A DNA stretch of 64,000 bases from Rhodococcoides corynebacterioides (GCF_019834675.1 NZ_JABUBU010000013.1:28005-92004), one strand, 5' to 3'. Positions 16,082 through 25,555 are shown, counted from the stretch's first letter. Notes: generated by a model from the sequence alone, not told the origin. Numbers and translations are program-made.

Positions 16082-17074
16082 GTGACGACGCCGAACGGGA
16101 GCGACGAGCTGAGGCTGGCGCTGCGTGCGGCGACGATGTACCACGTCGAGGGCGCGACCCAGGCGGAGATCGCCGCCAAGCTGGGCGTCTCTCGGCCCAC
16201 GGCGGGCCGGCTGGTCGCTCGTGCGCGGGCGAACGGGCTGGTGCGCATCGAGATCCACGTTCCGGAGGAGATCAGCGGCTCGGTGCACACCGACCTCGAA
16301 CGGCGGCTCGAGGAGCGGTACGGACTAGACGAGGCGCTGGTGGTCACGTCGAGCATCGACGACGCCGGCGGGCGGTACGACGCGGTGGGCCGAGCGGCCG
16401 CGGGGGTGCTCACCCGGCGCGTACAGCCCACTCACACCCTGGGCTTCACCTGGGGGCCGGAGACGGTCGCGGTGGCACAGGCGCTGCAGGGCCGCGGCAG
16501 TCGGTGCGCCCGGGTGGTGCAGCTGGACGGGTCCATGAGCACGGCGGACTACCAGACCGGGGTCGACTTCGTGCTCGCGCGCTGCGCCGAACAACTGCAG
16601 GCGTCGCCGATGCGGCTCAACGCCCCGCTGTACGCCGACCCCGCGACCGTCGTGGCGCTGCAGCAGGATTCGCTGATGTCCAAGGCGCTCGACGCCGGCC
16701 GCACCGCGGACCTCATGTTCTTCGGCCTCGGCCCGGTCTCGACCTCGACGACGCTGTTCGAGGGCAGTTTCCTCGACGCGGATCTGCTGCTCGAACTCGA
16801 CCGCCTCGGTGCGGTCGGCGAGATCGGCGGGCGGTTCTTCGACGCCGACGGTGCCGACGTCGGCGGCTCGCTGGCCGACCGCACCGTCTCGGTCCCGCTG
16901 GACGACATCCGGAACTGCGCCACCACTCTGCTCATCTCCGGCGGCGCGCGGAAGCACGCCGCCGTCCGGGCCGCTCTGCGCGGCCGCCTGGCCACCGTCC
17001 TGGTGACCGATATCGCCTGCGCTCTCGACCTTCTCGACGAGCCCGGCAGCACCCCCACGAAGGAATCGAGGTAG
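16082..17074 (+). CDS. SorC/DeoR-family sugar-binding transcriptional regulator
   Basis: A 330-residue regulator with an N-terminal helix-turn-helix (GATQAEIAAKLGVSRPTAGRLVARARANGLV, residues 23-53) and a large C-terminal sugar-phosphate domain, ending LVTDIACALDLL. SorC proteins control polyol and sorbose operons and respond to phosphorylated sugars. The GTG at 16082 was chosen because GGGAG lies 8 nt before it; the upstream ATG at 16052 falls inside the operator. It sits between the dehydrogenases and the transporter and probably governs both. Confidence 0.87.
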   Translation: MTTPNGSDELRLALRAATMYHVEGATQAEIAAKLGVSRPTAGRLVARARANGLVRIEIHVPEEISGSVHTDLERRLEERYGLDEALVVTSSIDDAGGRYDAVGRAAAGVLTRRVQPTHTLGFTWGPETVAVAQALQGRGSRCARVVQLDGSMSTADYQTGVDFVLARCAEQLQASPMRLNAPLYADPATVVALQQDSLMSKALDAGRTADLMFFGLGPVSTSTTLFEGSFLDADLLLELDRLGAVGEIGGRFFDADGADVGGSLADRTVSVPLDDIRNCATTLLISGGARKHAAVRAALRGRLATVLVTDIACALDLLDEPGSTPTKESR

Positions 17075-17081
17075 TACCGAC

Positions 17082-18431
17082 GTGACATCACGATTCGTCC
17101 CACTCGTCGCCCTCGCCGCAGCCACCGTGCTGACGGCGAGCGGTTGCGCGGGCGCGGGATCGTTCGGCGGTGACGGTGACGGCACGACCATCACCGTGGC
17201 CATCGTCTCGAACTCGCAGATGTCCGACGCGATCTCGCTCGCGCCGGAGTTCGAGGCCGAGAACCCCGGTGTGAACCTGAAGTTCGTGTCCCTGTCCGAG
17301 AACGAGGCCCGCGCGAAGATCACGGCGTCGGTGGCCACGGGCGGCGGTGAGTTCGACGTGGTCATGATCAGCAACTACGAGACGCCGCAGTGGGCCGAGA
17401 ACGGGTGGCTGACCAACCTGTCCGAGTACGCGCAGGCCACCCCGGGCTACGACGAGGACGATTTCATCCCGTCGCTGAAGGAGTCGCTCTCCTACGAGGG
17501 CAGCATGTACTCGGTTCCGTTCTACGGCGAATCGTCGTTCCTCATGTACCGCAAGGATCTGATGGAGGAGGCGGGCATCACGATGCCGGCCGAGCCCACC
17601 TGGGATCAGGTCGCCGAGGCCGCCGCGGCGCTCGACCGCCCCGGCATGTCGGGTATCTGCCTGCGCGGCAAGCCCGGCTGGGGTGAGGTGCTCGCTCCGC
17701 TGAACACCGTGATCAACGCGTTCGGCGGACGCTGGTACGACGAGAACTGGAACGCGCAGCTGGACAGCCCGCAGGTCGAGCAGGCCGTGCAGTTCTACGT
17801 CGACCTGGTGCGAGCACACGGGCAGGCCGGCGCGGCGACGAGCGGCTTCAGCGAATGCGGAACGCAGCTCGCCCAGGGCAACACGGCCATGTGGTACGAC
17901 GCCACCTCGGCGGTGTCGGTCCTCGAGGATCCGACGTCGAGCACCGTCGTCGGCAAGATCGGCTACGCGAAGGCGCCGTCGGCGGTCAAGGGCGACAACG
18001 GGTGGCTGTACTCGTGGGCGCTCGGGATCCCGACGACGTCGGAGAATGCGGACGACGCCTGGAAGTTCGTCTCGTGGATGACGAACAGGGAGTACCTGCA
18101 GAAGGTCGGTACCGAGCTCGGGTGGGAGCGCGTGCCGCCGGGAAGTCGGTTGTCCACCTACGAGATCCCGGAGTACCGGGAGGCGTCGGCCGCGTTCGGT
18201 CAGGTGACGCTGGACTCGATCAACGGGGCCGATCCGCAGGACCCGACGGTGGACCCGGTGCCCTACACCGGAGTCCAGTTCCTCACGATCCCCGAATTCC
18301 AGGATCTCGGCACGCGGGTCAGCCAACAGATCAGCGCCGCGGTGGCAGGACAGATCAGCGTCCAGGACGCGCTCGCTCAGGCGCAGCAGTACGCCGAGGT
18401 GGTCGGCAAGACGTACCAGGAGGATCAGTGA
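17082..18431 (+). CDS. Polyol ABC transporter, substrate-binding lipoprotein
   Basis: A 449-residue family 1 solute-binding protein. The signal peptide ends in the lipobox TASG-C (Cys near 22). The sequence EFEAENPGVNLKFVSLSENEARAKITASVATGGGEFDVVMISNYE matches the SmoE/MtlE mannitol-sorbitol subgroup. It is the first of four genes in the order SBP-permease-permease-ATPase. The GTG at 17082 follows GAGGTAG and is 7 bp after the regulator's stop. The ligand is inferred from the neighbouring polyol dehydrogenases. Confidence 0.87.
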   Translation: MTSRFVPLVALAAATVLTASGCAGAGSFGGDGDGTTITVAIVSNSQMSDAISLAPEFEAENPGVNLKFVSLSENEARAKITASVATGGGEFDVVMISNYETPQWAENGWLTNLSEYAQATPGYDEDDFIPSLKESLSYEGSMYSVPFYGESSFLMYRKDLMEEAGITMPAEPTWDQVAEAAAALDRPGMSGICLRGKPGWGEVLAPLNTVINAFGGRWYDENWNAQLDSPQVEQAVQFYVDLVRAHGQAGAATSGFSECGTQLAQGNTAMWYDATSAVSVLEDPTSSTVVGKIGYAKAPSAVKGDNGWLYSWALGIPTTSENADDAWKFVSWMTNREYLQKVGTELGWERVPPGSRLSTYEIPEYREASAAFGQVTLDSINGADPQDPTVDPVPYTGVQFLTIPEFQDLGTRVSQQISAAVAGQISVQDALAQAQQYAEVVGKTYQEDQ

Positions 18432-19378
18432 TGACCGCGACCGAAGTCGACTCGGGGAGAACCGAGTCCACCGTCGTTCCGCGAGAACGGGTGATCTCGA
18501 AGGCCGAGGGGTGGCGCCGCCGCGGGCCGCTGCTGCCCGCCATGGTGTTCGCCATCGTCGTCACGCAGATCCCGTTCCTGTTCACGCTCTACTACTCGAC
18601 GCAGTCGTGGAACCTGGTGCGTCCCGGATCGCGAGAGTTCAACGGCCTGAACAACTACGTCGACGTGTTCCGGGACAGCCAGTTCCGGACGGTCGCGTTC
18701 AACACCGTGATCATGATCGTGGGCACGGTGCTCATCTCGGTGGTGCTGGGTCTGGCGCTCGCACTGCTGCTCGATCGGAAGTTCATCGGGCGCAGTCTCG
18801 TTCGCACGCTGCTCATCACCCCGTTCCTCGTGACCCCGGTCGCCGGCGCGCTGATCTGGAAGACCACCATGTTCGACCCGGTGTTCGGCTTGATCAACTT
18901 CGTCCTGAGTCCCTTCGGGGTGGGCGAGATCGACTGGGTCTCGCGCTTCCCGCTCGCCGCGGTCATGACCAACCTGGTCTGGCAGTGGACCCCGTTCATG
19001 ATGCTGCTGATCCTCGCGGGTCTGCAGTCCATGCCGAAGGACATCGCGGAGGCCGCGCGGGTCGACGGCGCCGGGCCGATCGCCCTGTTCCGCGAGCTGA
19101 CGCTGCCGCACCTGCGGCGTTTCATCGAACTCGGCGCGGTCCTCGGTGCGATCTACCTCATCAACACCTTCGACGCCGTCTACATGATGACGTCCGGTGG
19201 CCCGGGCGTCGCGTCGTCCAACCTGCCGTTCTACATCTACCAACGGGCGTTCCTCGGCTTCGACATCGGGCAGGCCGCGGCCATGGGCGTCGTCACCGTG
19301 GTGGCCACCATCGTCGTCAGCACCCTGGCGCTGCGACTGATCTTCACGAGCTTCAGCGGGAAAGAGGAGGCGGCCTGA
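18431..19378 (+). CDS. Polyol ABC transporter permease, MalF/SmoF type
   Basis: A 315-residue CUT1 permease with six membrane segments after a hydrophilic N-terminus. The ATPase-contact loop is EAARVDGAGPIALFRELTLPHL. GGPGVASSNLPFYIYQRAFLGFDIGQAAAMG is typical of MalF-like subunits. Its ATG shares the terminal A of the preceding stop (TGATG), and it ends with the same arrangement, so the three subunits are tightly coupled. Confidence 0.9.
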   Translation: MTATEVDSGRTESTVVPRERVISKAEGWRRRGPLLPAMVFAIVVTQIPFLFTLYYSTQSWNLVRPGSREFNGLNNYVDVFRDSQFRTVAFNTVIMIVGTVLISVVLGLALALLLDRKFIGRSLVRTLLITPFLVTPVAGALIWKTTMFDPVFGLINFVLSPFGVGEIDWVSRFPLAAVMTNLVWQWTPFMMLLILAGLQSMPKDIAEAARVDGAGPIALFRELTLPHLRRFIELGAVLGAIYLINTFDAVYMMTSGGPGVASSNLPFYIYQRAFLGFDIGQAAAMGVVTVVATIVVSTLALRLIFTSFSGKEEAA

Positions 19379-20259
19379 TGAGCACCACCACCGAGCGGGG
19401 CACCGACCGGAATGCCCCGAGCACGTCCGCCCCGGTGTCCCGCAAGCGGACATGGGGACCGGGGTCGATCTGGTCCCTCGTTGCCTGGATCGCCGGCATC
19501 GCCTTCTTCTTCCCGGTGCTGTGGATGGTGATCACCGGGTTCAAGCAGGAGGCGGACGCCTACACCTCCACCCCGAAGATCTTCTTCACGCCCACCCTCG
19601 ATCAGTACCGCGGGGTGCTCGAGAGCGGGATCGGCACCACGCTCGCCAACTCGGCGTTCGCCACCGTGGTCTCGACGCTTCTCGTTCTCCTGCTGGGAGT
19701 TCCGGCCGCGTTCGCGTTGTCGCTGCGTCCGGTGAAGAAGACGCAGGACGTGCTGTTCTTCTTCATCTCGACCAAGATGCTTCCCGTCGTCGCGGCGATC
19801 GTGCCGCTGTACGTGATCGTCGGCGACATCGGCCTGCTGGACAACATCTGGGCGCTGATCGTCCTGTACACGGCGATGAACCTGCCGATCGCGGTGTGGA
19901 TGATGCGCTCGTTCTTCCTCGAGGTGCCGAGCGAGCTGCTCGAGGCCGCGAGCATGGACGGAGCCTCGCTGTGGACGTCGGTGCGGGAGGTCATCCTGCC
20001 GTTGGTCTCGCCCGGAATCGCGGCGACGTCGTTGATCTGCGTCATCTTCTCGTGGAACGAGTTCTTCTTCGCCGTGAACCTCACCGCCGTTCAGGCCCAG
20101 ACCATTCCGGTCTACCTGGTCGGCTTCATCACCGGGCAGGGCCTGTACTGGGCCCAGCTCTCCGCCGCTGCGACGTTCGCAGCCCTTCCCGTCGTCCTCG
20201 CCGGATGGTTCGCGCAGAACAAGCTCGTGCGCGGCCTGTCCTTCGGCGCCATCAAGTAG
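19378..20259 (+). CDS. Polyol ABC transporter permease, MalG/SmoG type
   Basis: A 293-residue CUT1 permease, the partner of the preceding gene. The EAA loop is LLEAASMDGASLWTSVREVILPLVSPG, and the membrane segment FSWNEFFFAVNL and the short cytoplasmic tail are standard for MalG-like subunits. The opening KQEADAYTSTPKIFFTPTLDQYR resembles sorbitol/mannitol permeases. It overlaps the preceding gene by one base. Confidence 0.9.
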   Translation: MSTTTERGTDRNAPSTSAPVSRKRTWGPGSIWSLVAWIAGIAFFFPVLWMVITGFKQEADAYTSTPKIFFTPTLDQYRGVLESGIGTTLANSAFATVVSTLLVLLLGVPAAFALSLRPVKKTQDVLFFFISTKMLPVVAAIVPLYVIVGDIGLLDNIWALIVLYTAMNLPIAVWMMRSFFLEVPSELLEAASMDGASLWTSVREVILPLVSPGIAATSLICVIFSWNEFFFAVNLTAVQAQTIPVYLVGFITGQGLYWAQLSAAATFAALPVVLAGWFAQNKLVRGLSFGAIK

Positions 20260-20270
20260 GAGAAACGATC

Positions 20271-21383
20271 ATGGCTGCAATCTCGTACAAGAACGCGTCC
20301 TGCATCTACGAGGGCGCGGACAAACTGGCCGTCGACTCGCTCGATCTCGACATCCAGGACGGCGAGTTCGTCGTCCTGGTGGGGCCGTCGGGATCCGGCA
20401 AGTCCACCGCGCTGCGCATGCTCGCCGGCCTCGAGGAGATCGACGGCGGTGCCATCGAGATCGGCGGGAAGAACATGGTCGGCGTGCCGTCCAAGGACCG
20501 CGACATCGCGATGGTGTTCCAGAACTACGCGCTCTACCCCAACAAGACCGTCGGGGAGAACATGGGTTTCGCGCTGAAGATGCGCGGCGTCGGCCTCGAG
20601 GAGCGCAATCGCAAGGTGCAGGAGGCCGCGAAGCTGCTCGACCTCACCGAGTATCTGGACCGCAAGCCCGGCAAGCTCTCCGGTGGTCAGCGTCAGCGCG
20701 TCGCCATGGGTCGGGCGATCGTGCGCGAGCCGCAGGTGTTCTGCATGGACGAGCCGCTCTCCAACCTCGACGCCAAGCTGCGCGTGCAGACCCGCACGCA
20801 GATCGCCGCTCTGCAGCGACGACTCGGCACCACCACGGTGTACGTCACGCACGACCAGGTCGAGGCCATGACGATGGGCGATCGCGTCGCGATCCTGAAA
20901 GACGGTCGGTTGCAACAGTTCGCGTCGCCCACCGAGCTGTACGACCACCCGGTGAACGCCTTCGTGGCCGGCTTCATCGGTTCGCCCGCCATGAACCTGT
21001 TCACGGTGCCCGTCGCGTCCGGTGGGGTACAGGTGGGCGAGCGCCTCGTGGCGCTCGAGCGCGATCAGCTGACCGCCATCGCGGCGGCCGGTCTGGACGA
21101 GGTGACCCTGGGTCTGCGGCCCGAGCAGCTCGAGATCGGCAGCGCGGACGACGACGGGCTGCTGGTGCAGGTGGATCTGGTGGAGGAGCTGGGCAACGAG
21201 AGCTATCTCTACGCGAGCTTCCCCGACCGGGAGATCCGGGCGGTCGACGGCACCTCGGCCACCATCGTCGCGCGGTCCCCGCAGCGGGCCCCGGCGCGCA
21301 TCGGTGAGACGGTGACGCTCCGGAAGCGGGAGGGCACGGCGCACCTGTTCCATCCCGAGACCGGTGAGCGCATCGGGGCGTAG
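20271..21383 (+). CDS. Polyol ABC transporter ATPase, MalK/UgpC type
   Basis: A 370-residue ATPase with Walker A GPSGSGKST, signature LSGGQRQR, Walker B VFCMDEPLSNLDAKLR and switch H in VYVTHDQVEAM. The last 130 residues are the regulatory TOBE/OB fold (VTLGLRPEQLEIG) of MalK-type proteins. It lies 11 bp after the permease with its own AGGAGAAAC site. It completes the importer. In actinobacteria such ATPases sometimes serve several transporters. Confidence 0.9.
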   Translation: MAAISYKNASCIYEGADKLAVDSLDLDIQDGEFVVLVGPSGSGKSTALRMLAGLEEIDGGAIEIGGKNMVGVPSKDRDIAMVFQNYALYPNKTVGENMGFALKMRGVGLEERNRKVQEAAKLLDLTEYLDRKPGKLSGGQRQRVAMGRAIVREPQVFCMDEPLSNLDAKLRVQTRTQIAALQRRLGTTTVYVTHDQVEAMTMGDRVAILKDGRLQQFASPTELYDHPVNAFVAGFIGSPAMNLFTVPVASGGVQVGERLVALERDQLTAIAAAGLDEVTLGLRPEQLEIGSADDDGLLVQVDLVEELGNESYLYASFPDREIRAVDGTSATIVARSPQRAPARIGETVTLRKREGTAHLFHPETGERIGA

Positions 21384-21389
21384 GGGTCG

Positions 21390-21467
21390 GCGCGAGTTCT
21401 GCCACACGATCGGATGCCGATCCGCGAATCCGCGGATTCCGCGCCGATCGTGTGGCGATACTCGCGC
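21390..21467. repeat. Long inverted repeat after the polyol transporter
   Basis: Arms of 24 bp (21390-21413 and 21444-21467) match at about 21 positions. The 30-base loop contains a perfect 14-bp palindrome, GAATCCGCGGATTC, at 21426-21439. It starts 7 bp after the ATPase stop and ends 21 bp before the SDR start. It may serve as a terminator, but it is longer than needed for one. Confidence 0.7.
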
Positions 21468-21487
21468 GGTCTGGTGTACTGGCCGGC

Positions 21488-22294
21488 GTGAGCGTGCGAG
21501 ACCCGTACCTGTTGCTCGGTCGCACCGCCGTGGTCACCGGGGTGAGCAGGCGGGTAGGGATCGGCCATGCCGTCGCCCGCCGGCTCGCGGAGTTCGGGGC
21601 GAACGTCGTGTGCCACCACCACTCACCCCACGACGACGAGCAACCGTGGGGCGGTGACGACGTCGCGGCGGTCGTGGACAGCGTGCGCTCCCGGCTCACG
21701 GCGGGCGCCCGGCTCCTGGACGTGTCCGGTGACCTCACCGACCCCGATGCGCCCGAGGCGCTGATCGACCGCGGCGCAGCGGAATTCGGCGCAGTCGACA
21801 TCCTCGTCTGCAATCAGGCCCTGTCCGGTTCGGACGGACCGCTCGGCGCACTGACCGCCGCCGCGCTGGACCGACACTTCGCGGTGAACGCGCGCACGTC
21901 GATCCTGCTGGCCCAGGGGTTCGCGGCGCGCCACGTCCCGGATCGACCCGGCTCGATCGTCTTCCTCACCTCCGGCCAGCACCTCGGGCCGATGCCCGGC
22001 GAGATCGCGTACGCCGCGGCCAAGGCGGCGCTCGCCGGGGTGACGACGACCATCGCCGACCAACTGGCCGACGCCGGCATCCGGGTCAACACCGTCAACC
22101 CCGGCCCGACCGACACCGGCTACCTGTCGCCCGCCGACCACGCCGCCGTGGCGGCTCGTTTCCCGACCGGCCGCATCGGCACCCCTGACGACGCCGCGCG
22201 GCTGATCGCCTGGCTCTGCACCGACGACGCCGCGTGGATCACCGGGCAGGTCGTCGACTCCGAGGGTGGGTTCCGGCGCGGGCCCTACGCCTGA
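21488..22294 (+). CDS. Short-chain dehydrogenase, TGxxxxxGIG variant
   Basis: A 268-residue SDR. The nucleotide site is TGVSRRVGIGHAVA, with two extra residues compared with TGxxxGIG, as in a subgroup related to enoyl-ACP reductases. It has the catalytic AYAAAK and ends AWITGQVVDSEGGFRRG. CNQA replaces the usual NNAG. The substrate is unknown. The GTG at 21488 begins VSVRDPYLLL. It follows the polyol transporter in the same direction but after a large hairpin, so it may be separate. It overlaps the next, convergent gene by 10 bp. Confidence 0.8.
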   Translation: MSVRDPYLLLGRTAVVTGVSRRVGIGHAVARRLAEFGANVVCHHHSPHDDEQPWGGDDVAAVVDSVRSRLTAGARLLDVSGDLTDPDAPEALIDRGAAEFGAVDILVCNQALSGSDGPLGALTAAALDRHFAVNARTSILLAQGFAARHVPDRPGSIVFLTSGQHLGPMPGEIAYAAAKAALAGVTTTIADQLADAGIRVNTVNPGPTDTGYLSPADHAAVAARFPTGRIGTPDDAARLIAWLCTDDAAWITGQVVDSEGGFRRGPYA

Positions 22295-23148
22295 CCGAGC
22301 AGCAGTTCCGCCGCGTCGCGGGGGTGGGTCCACGGCCACCAGTGCTTGGCGTCGACCTCGACGATGCGGAGGTCGGGCGCCCACCGTTCCACGTCCTGGA
22401 CGAGGTGCGGGGACAGGAAGCGGTCCCGCCGGGGAACGACGATCGTCGTCGGCACGGCGCATCGCGGCGCCGGACCGGAGATCATGCGGCGAACGATGTT
22501 GGCGCGGTACAGCTCCACACCGCGCGCCATGTTCTCCGGTGTGGCCGCGGGGGCCGGGTCGTTCGGCCCGGCATTCACGAACGCCGTCGGCACGTACTTG
22601 CCCAGCACGGGAACGTGGAAGCCCCAGACGTACCAGGATCGACCCAGCTGACCGAGCAGCGACGGCCACTGCCAGGGGCGCAGACCCCGCCGACGCGACA
22701 CCTCCCGTAGATGGTCGAGGCTGGGTCCGGACACCGAGGTGTAGGAGGCGACGTCACCGCGAGCCCGACTGTCGCGCAACGGCTCCCACATCTGAACCGA
22801 CCCCCAGTCGTGCGCGAACACGTGGACCGGGCCGTCGCGATCCGGGATGGAGTCGACCACCGCCCAGAAGTCCTCGGCCAGCCGTTCGATGGCGTAGGAC
22901 GACGTGCGGTCCGGAGTGTCGACGACGGTGTCGCCGCCGCCGCGGGTGTCGTACGCGATCACCCGGGCGCGGTCGCCGATCGCGGCGATCAGCGGCTCGT
23001 ACATGCGGTGATCGTCCGGATAGCCGTGAACCAGGACGACGGAGGTGTCCGCGTCGCGGCGGCCGTACTCGACGACCGCGACGGTGGCGCCGGTGGACCG
23101 GACCGTCCACTGCGTGTGCGGCCGGGGTGGTTCCTGGTGGGTGGTCAA
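22285..23148 (-). CDS. Alpha/beta hydrolase, epoxide-hydrolase type
   Basis: A 287-residue alpha/beta hydrolase. HGYPDDHRMY holds the oxyanion motif, FAHDWGSVQMWEP the nucleophile (D114), and KHWWPWTHP the base histidine. An Asp rather than Ser nucleophile is typical of epoxide hydrolases and haloalkane dehalogenases. The TTG start at 23148 overlaps the TetR stop (TTGA) with GGCGAG upstream; a rare start codon, but supported by the coupling. It is last of three overlapping genes. Confidence 0.8.
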   Translation of the reverse strand: MTTHQEPPRPHTQWTVRSTGATVAVVEYGRRDADTSVVLVHGYPDDHRMYEPLIAAIGDRARVIAYDTRGGGDTVVDTPDRTSSYAIERLAEDFWAVVDSIPDRDGPVHVFAHDWGSVQMWEPLRDSRARGDVASYTSVSGPSLDHLREVSRRRGLRPWQWPSLLGQLGRSWYVWGFHVPVLGKYVPTAFVNAGPNDPAPAATPENMARGVELYRANIVRRMISGPAPRCAVPTTIVVPRRDRFLSPHLVQDVERWAPDLRIVEVDAKHWWPWTHPRDAAELLLGQA

Positions 23149-23750
23149 CTCGCCTCGCTCCGCCGATAGAGGGACTCGCCGCGCAGCAACCGCGCCACGA
23201 GGGCGAGCCGCAGGTCCTCCTGCTCCGGTTGCGGGTGCACGACGGCGGAGAGGGCCTCTCCGTCGAGGAGGAGTACCACCGAGAACAGCACGGTATCCAC
23301 CTCGGCCGGCGGCAACGTGCCGGCGATGGGGAGCGTGCGCCCGAGGGCGACGATCTCGCGGTGGTAGCGCTCGGTGAACGGCACCAGCCGCTCGCGCAGG
23401 TCGGGATCGCTGCGGGCCGCCACCAGCAGCTCGTACCAGGCGCCGTTGATCGGCGCCCGGCACGCCGCGCGCAGCAGGGTCAGGCAGTGCTCGACCGACG
23501 CTGCGCCGAAAGACGACAGACCGGTGCGGAACTCCTCGAACTGGCGGCGGCGCACCTCGTCCGCCGCGGCCACCACGAGATCGAGCCGAGTGGGAAAGTG
23601 CCGGAACAGCGCACCCGAGGACAGGCCGGCGCGGGTGACCACCTCGTTGACCGTCGTCGCGGCGTAGCCCTTCTCGCACAGCGAGGCGATGGTGGCGTCG
23701 AGCAGCTTGCCGACGGTGGCGGTGCGACGTTCCTCCTGGGTCCGCCTCAC
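23145..23750 (-). CDS. TetR-family transcriptional regulator
   Basis: A 201-residue regulator with the helix-turn-helix YAATTVNEVVTRAGLSSGALFRHFPTRLDLVVAA (about residues 29-62) and a C-terminal ligand domain ending PQPEQEDLRLALVARLLRG. The GTG start at 23750 overlaps the amidohydrolase stop in GTGA. Because it is inside the operon it probably autoregulates through the palindrome at 25594-25607; this is inference. Confidence 0.85.
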   Translation of the reverse strand: MRRTQEERRTATVGKLLDATIASLCEKGYAATTVNEVVTRAGLSSGALFRHFPTRLDLVVAAADEVRRRQFEEFRTGLSSFGAASVEHCLTLLRAACRAPINGAWYELLVAARSDPDLRERLVPFTERYHREIVALGRTLPIAGTLPPAEVDTVLFSVVLLLDGEALSAVVHPQPEQEDLRLALVARLLRGESLYRRSEAS

Positions 23751-25555
23751 ACCGCCGCCGATCGGCGGGCGTCGCCCGCAGGGGCCGGTCGCCGGGTGAT
23801 ACCTGCGGCGGGCGTCCGGACTCCGGCGCGCAGGAACTGTCCCGCGCGCTCGGAGACGCCGAACCACGACGCGAACCGACCGCCGCGGTAGACCACCCGC
23901 CCGCCCACGAGCGTCGCGGTGACCGCGTCGTCGTTGCGGTTCACCATGCGGCTCAGACCGCCGAACTCCGGCATGGTCTCCTCCCGGTACGCGTCGACGT
24001 CGTCGGTGAGGCCGGCCGGGTTGACCACGACGATGTCCGCCCGGTCCCCGATGCGCAGGTGGCCGGCGTCGACGCCGTAGAAGTCCGCCAACTCGCCGCT
24101 GAGCTTGTGCGCGGCCTGCGCGACGGTGAGGAAGCCCTCCCGCGCGTCGTGCACCCGACGCAGCAGGCGAATGCCGAAGTTGTAGAACGCCATGTTCCGC
24201 AGGTGCGCGCCGGCGTCGGAGAAGCCGACCGTGACGCCCGGTCGGGTGATCAGCTTGTCCATCTGCTTGCGGCGATGGTTGGCGATCGTGGTGTGCCAGC
24301 GCAGCTTTCGTCCGTGCTCGACTACCAGGTCGAGGAACGCGTCGACCACGTGGATCCCGCGTTCCGCGGCCACCTCGGCGATGTTCTTGCCCACCACGGA
24401 CGCGTCGGGGCACTCGGTGATCTGCGCGTCGGCGAAGTCGCGGTGCCACACGCGGGAGGAGAACTTCTTCTCGAAGTCCGCGCGGAACCACCGTCGGTAC
24501 GCCTCGTCCTGCAGCAACTCGTTGCGGCCCAGCTCTTCTCGCAGGTGCAGCGCGGCGCGGCCGGAACCGAACTCCTCGAAGACCACCAGGTCGATCCCGT
24601 CGGAGTAGACGTCGAACGTGGTGGGCAGGTGCTGCCAGCGGAAGTCCCCGCGTCCGGGCCCGTTCACCAGCGCTGCGAGCGGACCGAAGATGTGGTGGAT
24701 CCAGGGCGAGGCCTTGGCATCGGCGGCCGCCAGCAGGGACACCTTGAGCGCTTTCCGCCCGAGGCCCGTGGCCGCACCCAGGAAGAAGATCATGTCGTAC
24801 TTGGTGTTGAGGTTCGGGATCGACTGCAGGAGCCGACCGCGGCGACGCAGAATGCGGTGCAGCCGGCGGAATTCCGACCACGACGCGTACGACGAGGGCA
24901 GGGAGCGCGAGCGGTATCGGTCGCCGTCGAGCTTGTCCCACGGGTTGGTCATGGTCGACAGGCCGAGCAGGCCGGCGTCGAGCGCACGGTCGAGCGCCTC
25001 GGCCATCTGCGCGCTCTCCCGGCGGGTGGGCCGTTGGCTCGGGTCGGTGGACCGGTCGAGGCCCATGACCTTCGCCCGGAGGTCCGAGTGGCCCACGAGC
25101 GCGGCGATGTTGGGGCCCAACGGGAGACGCTCGAGCGCGGCGATGTACTCCTCGGGGCTCGACCACGTCTTGTGCGTGTCGACGGCCTTCAGCACGTGGT
25201 CCCGGGGGAGCGCCTCGACGCGGCTGAACAGGTCGGCGATGTCGACGGGTGTCGAGTACAGGGTGGACAGCGAGCAGTTGCCCAGCAGGACCGTCGTCAC
25301 GCCGTGGCGAACGGATTCGGTGAGGCCGGGGCCGACGAGCACCTCGGCGTCGTAGTGCGTGTGCACGTCCACGAAGCCCGGCATCACCCACTGTCCGGCG
25401 GCGTCGATCACCTCGGTGTCGGGGCCGGGCTCGAGCGGGGTCGACGACACGGCGCGGACCTCCCCGTCGGTGATGCCGACGTCGGCGCGGACGCCGGGCC
25501 CGCCGCTCCCGTCGAAGACCGTGCCGCCGGACAGGATGACGTCGTAGCCGCTCAT
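23747..25555 (-). CDS. Amidohydrolase, N-acyl-D-amino-acid deacylase family
   Basis: A 602-residue metal-dependent hydrolase of the D-aminoacylase / N-acyl-D-glutamate deacylase family. The N-terminal GGTVFDGSGGPGVRADVGI and the HxH metal site in GFVDVHTHYDAEV are clear. The metal Asp lies in VGFSDAGAHLRNM, and the C-terminal strand is RIGDRADIVVVNPAG. It would cleave an N-acyl amino acid or a cyclic amide in the cytosol. The ATG at 25555 is preceded by GGAGGTCAC. It leads a three-gene operon with TetR and hydrolase genes. The exact substrate is unknown. Confidence 0.85.
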   Translation of the reverse strand: MSGYDVILSGGTVFDGSGGPGVRADVGITDGEVRAVSSTPLEPGPDTEVIDAAGQWVMPGFVDVHTHYDAEVLVGPGLTESVRHGVTTVLLGNCSLSTLYSTPVDIADLFSRVEALPRDHVLKAVDTHKTWSSPEEYIAALERLPLGPNIAALVGHSDLRAKVMGLDRSTDPSQRPTRRESAQMAEALDRALDAGLLGLSTMTNPWDKLDGDRYRSRSLPSSYASWSEFRRLHRILRRRGRLLQSIPNLNTKYDMIFFLGAATGLGRKALKVSLLAAADAKASPWIHHIFGPLAALVNGPGRGDFRWQHLPTTFDVYSDGIDLVVFEEFGSGRAALHLREELGRNELLQDEAYRRWFRADFEKKFSSRVWHRDFADAQITECPDASVVGKNIAEVAAERGIHVVDAFLDLVVEHGRKLRWHTTIANHRRKQMDKLITRPGVTVGFSDAGAHLRNMAFYNFGIRLLRRVHDAREGFLTVAQAAHKLSGELADFYGVDAGHLRIGDRADIVVVNPAGLTDDVDAYREETMPEFGGLSRMVNRNDDAVTATLVGGRVVYRGGRFASWFGVSERAGQFLRAGVRTPAAGITRRPAPAGDARRSAAV

